From assembly GCA_020726505.1 (NCBI GenBank), contig JAHLEZ010000020.1, positions 62,001 to 126,000 on the forward strand: a stretch of 64,000 nt of DNA. Direction: 5' to 3'. Shown piece after piece: positions 45,875 to 55,346 of the stretch; the stretch's first letter is position 1; each line of letters opens with the position of its first letter. Source of the stretch: Leptodontidium sp. MPI-SDFR-AT-0119. Lineage: Eukaryota; Ascomycota; Leotiomycetes; Helotiales; Leptodontidiaceae. A program made the position numbers and the translations under genes. The notes beneath the pieces were generated by a model, which did not search any database, was not told the origin of the DNA, and saw only the letters and a list, made by a program, of their open reading frames with translations.

Positions 45875-46403
45875 CTACAAAGATCCAATAGCGCAATTCT
45901 TTGGAGGTTGGTAGCAGTAGGTATCTCTCTGCGGAGCACTGTAACCACTGGTGCTTCTGCAATTCTGCACGCAGAACGTCTGGACACTCCTCTCCGAACT
46001 GTGGAAGTCGTTGTCGATCTCGACGCTGTTGTAGTTTATGCCTTTCGTAATTGGGATGTTGACGCATTCGCCTGACGTGGCGTGACCACTGTTTATTGTT
46101 AGTCCTGTAGTGAGATGCTTCGAAAGCAAAGGGATCAGAGAATTTTTGACTAGTGAATTGAGGGGTAAAAGATGTTCTTTTTGGGTTATGTGAGCTTACG
46201 GTGAAGCAATTCCGTTGGGGAACATCGTTTCAGGTGCAGCATTGTGGTTGCATGTGCGGGCTTGATCTGATGTCGCTGGTTTAGCTGAGATTGACAGGAG
46301 AGGAAGAGAGAGAAATACAACTACGCCAATGGTATTCCATGGCAGACGCCGCCATTGAAGAAAGAGCTGCTAGTACAGCTGCTAGGCTCAAGATGATACG
46401 CAT
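45875..46403 (-). CDS. Small secreted cysteine-rich protein (effector candidate)
   Basis: Three exons (46403-46325, 46266-46200, 46088-45875) join in phase to give 119 residues. The signal peptide MRIILSLAAVLAALSSMAASA is followed by a mature chain of about 98 residues with six cysteines (in RTC, GEC, TFC, QNC, TYC and KNC), enough for three disulfides. There is no recognised domain. Such short, secreted, even-cysteine proteins in filamentous fungi include plant-interaction effectors and antimicrobial peptides; which applies cannot be told from sequence. It lies 461 bp from the HET gene on the same strand, and the three short exons are typical of such genes. Confidence 0.75.
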
Positions 46404-46864
46404 TGTTTGGGGTATCTTTTTGTTTTTGGATGTTTGGGAGCTTCTGTAGGCGAGCCTGAAGCAAAATTGGACTTTAGGGATGAGTCCAGGTAGTGGGATT
46501 GATTTGGTCAACGACAAACGGGACGAGAATGATACTTATCGAGTGTCAATTCAGTGAGGCTGAATGTGTGACTTGGTGAAATATAGAGCACGACAATCGG
46601 GATGGAAGTGTGCACAAGGTAGTGAAAGAACCAGATTCCCGCAGTTCTGTCTGTATAGCTGTGCTTCCGTGTACAATACTGTGTATTCGCATCATCACTT
46701 GACTCATTTGCTGTGCCCGTGAACCCGATCTCGTTTCTGGAGCATGGATATCGGCCCGACTTCACGGTGGGCAGGCACCACATTGATCCATCTATCGCAC
46801 AACGGTGTTGTCGATCAGGCGCAAAGTGATCAAGTCTGAACGGTGCGGGGGAAACGGTGTCACA
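46404..46864. other. Intergenic between small secreted protein and HET genes
   Basis: No gene supported. It includes the promoter of the secreted-protein gene. Confidence 0.5.
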
Positions 46865-48757
46865 TCACACGATATCAAAGCTCTGCTCTTCATACAAGTC
46901 GCCTCTTTTTAACTCCGTCACCGCCTCGCCCTTCATGACACCCTGAACATATGCCTCGCCAACCAACTTGTACCCCTTCTCGAGCGGTCTCAGGAGAATG
47001 GGTACACAGGCCCCGAATAATATGCAACACAAATCCCCCTTCTTTAAGATCTCAGGCCCAAGGCCCGTTCTCCCCCTTCGGGTAGAGAAGACATTCCTCC
47101 CGGTACAGAATCTCGATATGGCCCAATAGATCTCATCCAAAGATCCCTCCTCAGCAAGCTTTCGTAACGCTGGCAGCCCTTGGGGAGCCAGTATCGAAGT
47201 CATAGCTACCTTCAAGGCACTGGACGACGTCGATATAGCGTGGAGTATGAAGGCAGCGAAATCAGCCTCAAATCTGGGGAGGTCTTGGTTGCGAAAACCA
47301 GCGGTGATAGTTTGACCGATATCTTTGAGGGCAGCGAGTTTCGACTGCGTTGACTTCTTGACGGAGTTAAAGTTGAGTGCTGTAGATATCAGATCATGAA
47401 CGCTCTTTTGTACGACAAGTCCTGATTCTTTGTGGGGTGTTTCGGTTGATGTGTACTCGTCGATTACATCGAGGACAAAGCCTCGAACCCGAAGTACCTT
47501 CCCGGGCATCGTGACTTCTGCAAGACATGGCATTCCCGCAGATGCATCGTACAGTACATCGTAGTACCGATCACGATACAGTCCAATAGAAAGTACACCT
47601 GCATCCCGACTCCATGATGGCGTCCAAGATGTCTTGTTGTGGCTCAGGGCACTCTCATCTCTGCCGTGAACAGCAGACAGGAGCCTCAGATCCTTGGTCT
47701 GCTCCAAAATCTTCACTGAAACTTGGAAGAATAAATCTTCGGTCGATTTGTTGTAATCTGGAACCGCGATTGGCTTGTCTCCGACCTTTGCGCTTGGATG
47801 CCCCAGTAAGGCATAGACATAGTCTCGAGGATCTGAAGCCTTGTGTGCGCGAGTTACTTCCAGCAACTCCAGGAAATCATACTCAGCATCTACTTCCCCA
47901 GGAAGCTCTCTCGACCGAGCTGGGAATGTGGTAAATACATTGGCAATGCCGGCAGTAAACAACCCCAGTTGATCCATCAGTAACGTTCTTCGCTCCAGCT
48001 TGAGAATGATCCGAACAAGGTCCACAAAGTCTAGCTTTGTGTCCCCAACAAGCGCCTGGACCGACTTCGCCATGCCAACCTCCTGGATGACCCATAGCCG
48101 AGTGAACCAGGGAGAGTCAAACAACTGTCCTAGGATATTTGCGGTCAATTGTATTTCCGGATCCAGTACTCCATGTCGAGTCTGAATTGAATCTAGCTGC
48201 CCCACGAAGTTGTGTAGAGCACCTCGTCGACCGCCTGATGAGACTGCAGATTCCGTGGTAGCACCCTCAAAATCATCATCGAAAAGGTATTCAAAGTCGC
48301 CAGATTTGGGATTTGGAAGATCGAGCCAGACGAGAACGCGCGTGGCACTCGCATATATCTCAGACATTTGCCAAACCTGATAACCACGCTCTTTGATGTC
48401 CTTTTGATTAATACATACAGCATCTGCCCATAGTAGTCTTGATTTCACGGGATCGCGGATCTTCCATAGTGCATCGCGAAGATTGGTGGTGACTTTGAGC
48501 TTCCGGTTCTCGCAGCTGATTACGCGGGTATTCGAGCCGCTACCCCACGCGTACGAGATCGCTTCAAATGGCGGAGCGGTCTTGCGCTCCGACACAGTCA
48601 ACGAGCATCTGATGATCTCAGTACCTTCGCCTGGGAATAACTCTAGGATACGGATACATGTTGTTGTTGGTAGAGCTTCATGCTCGTAGTTGGGCGAGGA
48701 AGAGTAAGAAAAGCGGGGTGAGCTGTCATCTCCGCGTTTTCTCTTCGGGCGTGGCAT
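46865..48757 (-). CDS. HET-domain (heterokaryon incompatibility-type) protein
   Basis: A single exon encodes 630 residues. The N-terminus is basic (PRPKRKRGDD, NLS-like). The HET domain spans about residues 60-215 with its usual blocks: FEAISYAWGSG, LWADAVCINQKDIKERGYQV, QMSEIYASATRVLVWLDLP and PWFTRLWVIQEVG. A further typical block is ASDPRDYVYALLG near residue 310, and the C-terminal region contains the usual LLRPLEKGYKLVGEAYVQGVM. HET proteins trigger cell death when genetically different hyphae fuse, though most genomic copies are of unknown specificity. No repeats or partner domain (WD40, NACHT) are attached. The gene has no damage visible. Confidence 0.93.
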   Translation of the reverse strand: MPRPKRKRGDDSSPRFSYSSSPNYEHEALPTTTCIRILELFPGEGTEIIRCSLTVSERKTAPPFEAISYAWGSGSNTRVISCENRKLKVTTNLRDALWKIRDPVKSRLLWADAVCINQKDIKERGYQVWQMSEIYASATRVLVWLDLPNPKSGDFEYLFDDDFEGATTESAVSSGGRRGALHNFVGQLDSIQTRHGVLDPEIQLTANILGQLFDSPWFTRLWVIQEVGMAKSVQALVGDTKLDFVDLVRIILKLERRTLLMDQLGLFTAGIANVFTTFPARSRELPGEVDAEYDFLELLEVTRAHKASDPRDYVYALLGHPSAKVGDKPIAVPDYNKSTEDLFFQVSVKILEQTKDLRLLSAVHGRDESALSHNKTSWTPSWSRDAGVLSIGLYRDRYYDVLYDASAGMPCLAEVTMPGKVLRVRGFVLDVIDEYTSTETPHKESGLVVQKSVHDLISTALNFNSVKKSTQSKLAALKDIGQTITAGFRNQDLPRFEADFAAFILHAISTSSSALKVAMTSILAPQGLPALRKLAEEGSLDEIYWAISRFCTGRNVFSTRRGRTGLGPEILKKGDLCCILFGACVPILLRPLEKGYKLVGEAYVQGVMKGEAVTELKRGDLYEEQSFDIV

Positions 48758-49776
48758 GCGGCCTGTCTAGGATCTGGAACACGTCGTTAGACTTACTGAA
48801 GGTTTAAAGGGGTCCAACTCCCTTACTCTGGAGATTGTCATGGATGACTTTGCTCTCTTGTGGTGTTGACGAGTGAGAAGAAGATGGACAGGAGGATGAA
48901 ACTTAGCGACCGTTTTTTCCAGCTAGGAATACGTCACGTGAACGACATCACAACAAGGGTTTGTATCAAGTTTGTAAGGTTCAGTGGAGGGATCAAAGTT
49001 GAGAATCTAAGTGGAATATCCTCCAATCTAAGGCCAAGAACTAAAATCAAGTTGTGATAAGGGATTCGGTCCAGCATTTTGCGACACGACACCTAGAACA
49101 GCCGCTCACCTTCAGCTAGGCGAGAAACGTTCACAGCTGCAGAGAACTGTCCATCGAGGAACTAGTAATAGTCCTAGAGAAACATTTGATGTGTAATTTC
49201 GTTCGGATCCTCACTTAATGGGTCGGAGTAGATGTGACTGTATACTTTGGGGGTGATATCACTGTCTAAAAATTCACTCAACTAAACGAGGCTTGAATCT
49301 CGTCGGATCATGGACTCCTGGGTCTTTTCCCACCCATGTAAGCCAAAGTTTGAGTTTCGGGTGCTAAGTTGATTAATATTTATGTCTAAAAGCTAGTTCA
49401 AGATGTCAAAACCCCACTTTCTCTGCGACTGGCGTTGTCTCTTCAGACGTTGCTCGTCCTCTCAGACCTCGAAGCTATTTCCACTTCCTCGCGATCAAGT
49501 TATAAGAAGATGTCCAAAACGAATGGCTCGACAATAAGAAAAAAATCCAAATGACACACGCGACAGACGTCCCCGTGATTCTCCAAGTCTTGGCTTCTCT
49601 GCAGCGAGGCTGCCGAGCCTCAGGACCAAGACGTACACGATCTCCGACTGTGACAAGTGTAATGAATAAAAACAACAGTTCTCTGCCACAAACACACCAT
49701 GCTGCCAATATTTCCCCTACTCTTCCATCATGACTACTCGACTAATCAACCGAAAGATACCTGTTCCTGTCCCCAC
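48758..49776. other. Intergenic, no gene supported
   Basis: Upstream region of the HET gene and downstream of the next. Several short frames on both strands at 49475-49733 lack any domain. Confidence 0.5.
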
Positions 49777-50511
49777 TTAGGCAATGAAGGAGTAGACGGA
49801 AATACTCCCGGCTCCACCAGTCTCAATATCTATCTTGATATTGTCGGTCGTCGCCCAATCGACGATGTTGGAATAGGCCCTGTTGGCGTCATTAACCGCA
49901 CCAATAGCTCCTGATCCTGGCTCATGGAAGAACTCTGTTTGGGAGAGCTTGATAGCGTTCATGTTGTTGTCGAAGTACATGTTTCCCATCCTGGTTTTGG
50001 AATTCTTATTCGTCGAATATACGTATTTCTCGCTCTTCGTATTTCCGCCAGCCGGGGGAGTGTACCAGAGCACAAGGTCGACAATCGACTTGCAGCGGGC
50101 ATATGGAGGAGTGAGGCTGTTCTGGATGCAAATTTCGTTGCTCTGGCAGCGAACATATGAAGGCCAGACCCGACCATTTATATCTCGGCAGGAGACTTTG
50201 AGGATGTTCCCCTTGTAACACTCAGATTGTGTGTAAGTCTCACCCTCTGCGCAAATATTGTAGGTTCCAGTATTATCACGTCGTCTGATCTCCTCCTGGC
50301 ATCCTTCAGTGTCTGGTCGCAGGGGTACACCGTCTAGCCCTGAGATACGACCGAAATCTCATCGAGATTGAAGGTAACGAGTGACAATTCACTGCTATTC
50401 ACTGCCTGCCGCCTTGCGATGATGCCCTCCTCTAGACTCGAGATAACAGTTGACGACACTGCTCTAGAGGAGGAGCCCTACGAGCATGCTTGCAGTTGAG
50501 TGTGGACGCAT
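49777..50511 (-). CDS. Cysteine-containing, probably secreted protein; N-terminal part appears broken
   Basis: From about 50337 to the stop at 49777 one open frame of about 185 residues shows good coding character and seven cysteines in its first half (GCQEE, YNICAEG, SECYKGN, VSCRD, VRCQS, EICIQ, ARCKS). It ends in a Tyr/Asn-rich beta-like part (VYSTNKN, WATTDNIKIDIETG). I do not recognise a family. Upstream, ATG 50511 starts a short hydrophobic peptide (MRPHSTASMLVGLLL) that hits a TAG. A third frame (RAVSSTVISSLEEG to VVSQG) bridges the two. Either unrecognised introns or frameshifts separate these parts. Short, Cys-rich and near repeats, it resembles a decaying secreted or effector-like gene. 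Confidence 0.5.
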
Positions 50512-50563
50512 TTTGCCTGGTTGAGCTTTGGTGATTGGAAATGGGTCGTGTAGATTGATGGTT

Positions 50564-50594
50564 AAAAAAAAAAAGGGGGGGGGGGGGGGGGGGG
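50564..50594 (+). repeat. A11-G20 homopurine run
   Basis: Eleven A (50564-50574) directly followed by twenty G (50575-50594), just upstream of the Cys-rich gene. The exact length may be unreliable in sequencing. Confidence 0.9.
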
Positions 50595-50770
50595 TCTTGT
50601 AGGCTGATGGGGAGGAGGTGAGGAGCTTTGGAGGTTGATGATGAAGAAAAATTCATTCTCGTAGGAAGTATCAGTCTCTTTATAGAACAAAAGATAAGTT
50701 ACACGACGTTTGAAAGAAACCGATACTAACCAATAATGTAAGCTCGTGCCACACTAAGGCCTTTTCCGTC

Positions 50771-50870
50771 TTCGGATTTCCCCCGATCCGTAGTAACGAG
50801 AGTAGCCTACCGAGGCCAATTTCGGATCATTCTCTCGATCTGTAGTAACGAAAGTGACCTACCGCACTAG
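50771..50870 (+). repeat. About 50-bp tandem duplication with transition differences
   Basis: The two copies begin TTCGGAT at 50771 and 50821. Their cores at 50785-50812 and 50837-50864 match except for four changes, all transitions (C/T or G/A). Confidence 0.8.
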
Positions 50871-53800
50871 TACGGAGAAAAGTGTTCATGAAAAGACGCC
50901 CTACTAAAATAAGGTTCGAAGCTTTCCTCAGTCTTCTTATTTTTCTTATTAACTTATTTAGTACCAACATTCTTGCTTCCCCTCCCTCCTCGGTGCTTTT
51001 GCTTTGACACCCATAGGAAGTGCAAAAAGTTTATATCTTAGTTGAACTTGCTAACCTCTCTTACCTGCCTACTCGATCTGCATTGTCACTCTACAACAAC
51101 AAAGAGATGAAAAGTTAACTTTACGACTCTTAATAAAGGTTCCGTAGAGAAACGATTTCTAGGACCGCTTACCACTCTGAGCGCTGTCGGTGTCTAATGG
51201 ACGAGCAAGAGCTTGAGCGTATAAGACAAATCAGTAGTTTAACTGATCGGGGAATGCCTCCAATAATCGTGGGATTAGAGACCACCGACTTCCGGCAAAG
51301 CTTCGTCTTCGCTTCAGCGTTGCGGAAGGTGATGGCCTTTGATCGGGCCGATTGTTTCCCATGCCTAGACTTTTCTAGAACACTATTTTACATGCCTCAG
51401 CAGCCAAATCTCAATGTCGCTTTATTTAGCGCAATGTAAACAAGAATCTCTCTCCCCCTTGGTAGCCCTCTTTTCAAGAGAAGCCTCCTCCTTAAGAGAA
51501 CCAACATCTTTACAAGAGCCTCTTTCATGAGAATCGAAGCCTCATAAGACTTTCCCGAGAGAGAGAGCGCCCTCTTTTTCCTCGTAGGCCTCCCTTTTGC
51601 AATTCCTTTATAAACGGCTCTTTTTAAAAGTGTGCGCGATTCGATCGTATAAACAGCTTCATTTTTGCCTTGATGTTTTGTCACGTCGCGCACATTACGT
51701 GATACCCCCTTAACTGCCACAAGCAGGTCTTTTCAGGGTGCTGCGCTGAAGCGAGGCGCTAAGGTTGCTCAAATTACAGGGCACGCACGTAAGAGGGCGA
51801 ATTCTTCGCTTAATTAGGCTCTCGCCACAGGCTCCTACAGGCTCTGCGCAGACCTGTCTTGAATGGCTGTTAAGGGGATAAAGCGGCACTGGCATTTGGC
51901 TGCTAAGGCATGCAAAATAATATTTCGAAATAGTCGAGGAATCGGAAACAATCGGCCCTTTGGTCATATGATTAACCTAACTGATCAAGAACTTGGTAAA
52001 GGAGGTAATAGGGGCGGATGTAAACAAAAACCAGCTAGCGAACTTTATCGTACGCTACTCAGATAAACACAAGCTTAGCTGCAGCAGGTAACTGCCGAGC
52101 GCGGGAGCAACGCGTGCCGCATACCACAGACCTGGGATTTGGAACACGAGGCGAACTGATTGCTTAAGTGGGATGTCCTTTTCAATTCTAAAACCTTCTA
52201 AAGCTTAGGCTAACTGTGGATTTTCTCGTATTATTAACTTTTTGAAGAAAGCGCCAACCGTGACCCAAACGGAGGATGGCATTTCGGCACGGGTTTCTAT
52301 TAGAATGAAAGTCAAAAAGTCACAAAGTCGGACACGGCCAGCCCCAGGTAACGTACATTCCTGCTCAGGTGCAACTGCCTCATTCCGTGTTGAGATAACC
52401 CACTCCATCAGCATCCAAAGAAACACGATTTGTCCAGAAGTTAATCGGCTATTCCTTAATATATCACTAACATCAACTTGTCATCTTTGACATGTTAAAG
52501 ATTTTGCCAGATCAATTCATCACGTCGACTATGTGCATCTTTCCCTGACATCTCTTCCTTCTCTTGTAAAGGTGCCACATCGTCCAAAGCCATAACGTAG
52601 CCTCATCCATAAAGGTCACTTTCGGTGCCCGACCGGGGGTTCCAACGGATTAGCCTGAAATTAAATTGGGGCGAGTAGTCGATGGATCCGAATTGTAAGA
52701 ACACTTCGGCAATTCTGTATATTGTTGTTCAGTAGAATTAAGCTTTCAGCTTTCGGCACTTGGCAACATTTAACTCCCTCGTCTCCAAAATCCCTTTTTC
52801 CTATATTCCATGCCTTCAACATCAATTATGTTTACTAATCTGATCTACGATTTAGCACCCTAGAGCGAGATGCTAGGTGCGGTACCTGCTTCTTATCCAT
52901 GTAAGAGAGAGAGGAGGTTGGAATAAGGTTGGACAGTCTGATTAATAGGGAGGGGTGATGATGTGCTGTGGGGGGGGTGTGGTAATTAGAGTGCTTATTT
53001 GAGAAAGTTACGAGGTCATATGACTAGCCACACCACTAGATTTTTTTTTATTAGATTAAGTGGAGGGATAGAAGTAAATAAGTATTAAGATGACTTTTGA
53101 GGCTGGAAAAGAAAAGAAACGAAAGGTGTTGGTGTATTAACAAACAAATAGCTTTAGAATTTCTAAATTGTTTGTTAAACAGTACCCAGGGCATGGGAGC
53201 AGGATATACCTACTGCTCCTGCGCTCACGTATGAACGTCAAAAGCAGGAATTAGAATGGATGCGATCGAGATCTGGCGATTTTGGTCAGCGGTTGTTTGG
53301 GGATGGAAACAGGGAAGCAGCGTGAGAGCTCTCATGAAGGCAAGAGTATATTGAAATAAACCTTGTCGCTAGTTTCTCAAGAAGTGGAGATTACTGGGAC
53401 ACCACCGAAGTTGAAATGACAGTAGCTAGTTTCTTGACAATGAGAGTGGTTGCCCTATGATTAGTTAGATGTCGCCGCGGCGAGGTAATGCTGGTTTTGA
53501 AACCATCCATAAGTGTCAACTCAATCATTGATGTTGAAGATATCGACTTTTTTTAGACATATACCGGACCCCTTAAGCTAAAGTGAATCTGATCGGTGCT
53601 CTCCAACTCTTTTCTGATTGATAGTTGGAATTTTTCAAAGAACGGATTAATTTTGTTCCCATTGTCAACTAGCAACCCCTTCACTTTCGAACAGATTGAT
53701 TGCTTCAAGGTTGAGATTTGGGAGAATGAGCAAATCTATAAAAGTTACATCTTGTAAATCAAAGATTTTTGAATACAATGGAGAAGCTTCTCGGGATGAA

Positions 53801-55235
53801 GAGGGTTATGGAGTTTGCTACTTTGTTCCTCACAAAAAAGATTACGAGTGAATTTGACGTTCAGAAAGTTGCTGCGTGGCGCAAGCTCGAAAAAATATAT
53901 ATTCAAGCGAGGAAGATGAGAGTATTTCAACGTGACAATTCTATACTTTTAAAGTCACTGTAAGTAATTATTGTCAGCTTGCTTACTACTGTCAACTAAT
54001 CTTCCCTCCGTCGCGCTCTTGTTGAAGTCATGAGGTAGAGATAAAAGTGCCGCACACACGTCGATGTAAAATGGATAACTACCCAAGACCAAGAAAAGGA
54101 CCTGCGCAACAAGCAAAGTACGATGCATGTTACAAGTTTGTTGCTTTCTTCCACGTTGGGAAGGAAATCGAGCTCTCAAACTCGCTTGTTGTGTTGATCT
54201 CCTTCTCCAGGCTTTGCTTATTGGAAGGAAGAAGTTGTGATACGGGGTGGGGTGGTTTATATTTCCTCTATTTGCAGCTCTCGGACCCACTTTAAGTGAT
54301 TGATTCGAGAAATATCCTTTCCTAGACGTTCCGGAATTCCACAGGTCGTGGTGAATGTGATATTTAGTTGAGAGTCATGCTAAGTCCGCACCTAAAGTCA
54401 CTGCAGAGAAAGGAGAGGAGAGGTGTTCATCTAGTGCTTGATGGGTATAAATAACTCATGCACCCCGGTGCTAAACGGTATTGTAGTTGCTTGGTTTCAA
54501 GAACCAACAAATGTGGGATAGTAGTATCATCATATAACGAAGACGTGCGGCAGATGTCTTCTGAACGATGAACATGCTCTGATGTCGGAGGGAAAGGCAA
54601 ATAAGCTCGCTAAATCCGATTTGTTCGCTTCATCTTCATCTTCGATACACTGTATCCATCTCGATATGACATTTTTCCTGGCGGCAAACAAGGAATCGAC
54701 AGTGAGAAGAGAATCGATAATGATAACTGAGAAAAGAAAATGGCAGAACAGAACAGAACAGGTAACCGAAACGGATATTTTGATGTTTGCTCGGGGATGG
54801 AAAACAAAAAGAGAAGAGAAGAGAAGAGAAAAGAATTGGGAATATTTGTACGTCTTACTTGTACTTACGAAGAGAGGACTTTCCCGAAGGAACTGAACGA
54901 AAACTATCGTCCTCGGCTGAAATGTGTTGATGTTCATAACAAGGAGGGTGGTGTGAGTATTTATACAACATACTCTCTCTCAGGCAGGCATGAACAAAAT
55001 TAACGAAATGTACCCAGGTAACTACACACGTCAAAGTACACCTCTCTCTCTCTTCCTTCTTCCTCGCTTCACGGCTTCACTTCTCCCCAAAAAGTTCATC
55101 AAAAAGGAAAGGAAAAGGAGGGGGCAGACAAGCAGGCAGCAGGCAATAGGCAGCAGATACCCTCAACTTCAACTTCAAGGCAAGAGACAGACAAAGAGAC
55201 CGGAAATCTCAAGATCCCAAAATTCCACAGAGACA
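50871..55235. other. AT-rich, gene-poor tract, probably decayed repeats
   Basis: No gene supported. Frames such as 51197-51439 (+), 51397-51720 (-) and 52205-52426 (-) lack recognised domains. 52800-53900 is strongly AT-rich. Basic, repetitive peptides on the minus strand at 51400-51700 suggest old mobile-element sequence, but no ends, TIRs or reverse-transcriptase or DDE motifs were identified. Confidence 0.45.
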
Positions 55236-55346
55236 GAAAAAAAAGAGGTAGCTTTCTCTGTTAGTCAATGTCATCCTTGTGCAGGGGCCATGCTAATCTT
55301 CTCTGTATATTTTATATATTTTGTGACCATTTTTGCCTTTCGGCGG
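55236..55346 (-). ncRNA. U6 spliceosomal snRNA-like gene (possibly divergent or a pseudogene)
   Basis: The minus strand from 55308 to 55269 contains the most conserved block of U6: ATACAGAGAAGATTAGCATG followed directly by GCCCCTGCACAAGGATGACA. This includes the ACAGAGA box that pairs with the 5' splice site, the AGC catalytic triad and the internal stem-loop. Upstream there is a short hairpin GCCGAAAGGC (55344-55335) and a GGTCA as in other fungal U6 RNAs, at about the right distance. Downstream is TAACAGAGAAAGC and then eight T (55244-55237), a Pol III terminator. Odd points: the usual TTGAAACGAT before the ACAGAGA box is replaced by an AT-rich TATATAAAATAT, and no TATA box or B box was found nearby. 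The core identity is certain; whether it is functional is not. Confidence 0.7.

Noticed and set aside
51397..51720. Possible transposase fragment on the minus strand
   Set aside because: Basic and repetitive, but no zinc finger, DDE or reverse-transcriptase motif could be found, and there are no flanking inverted repeats.
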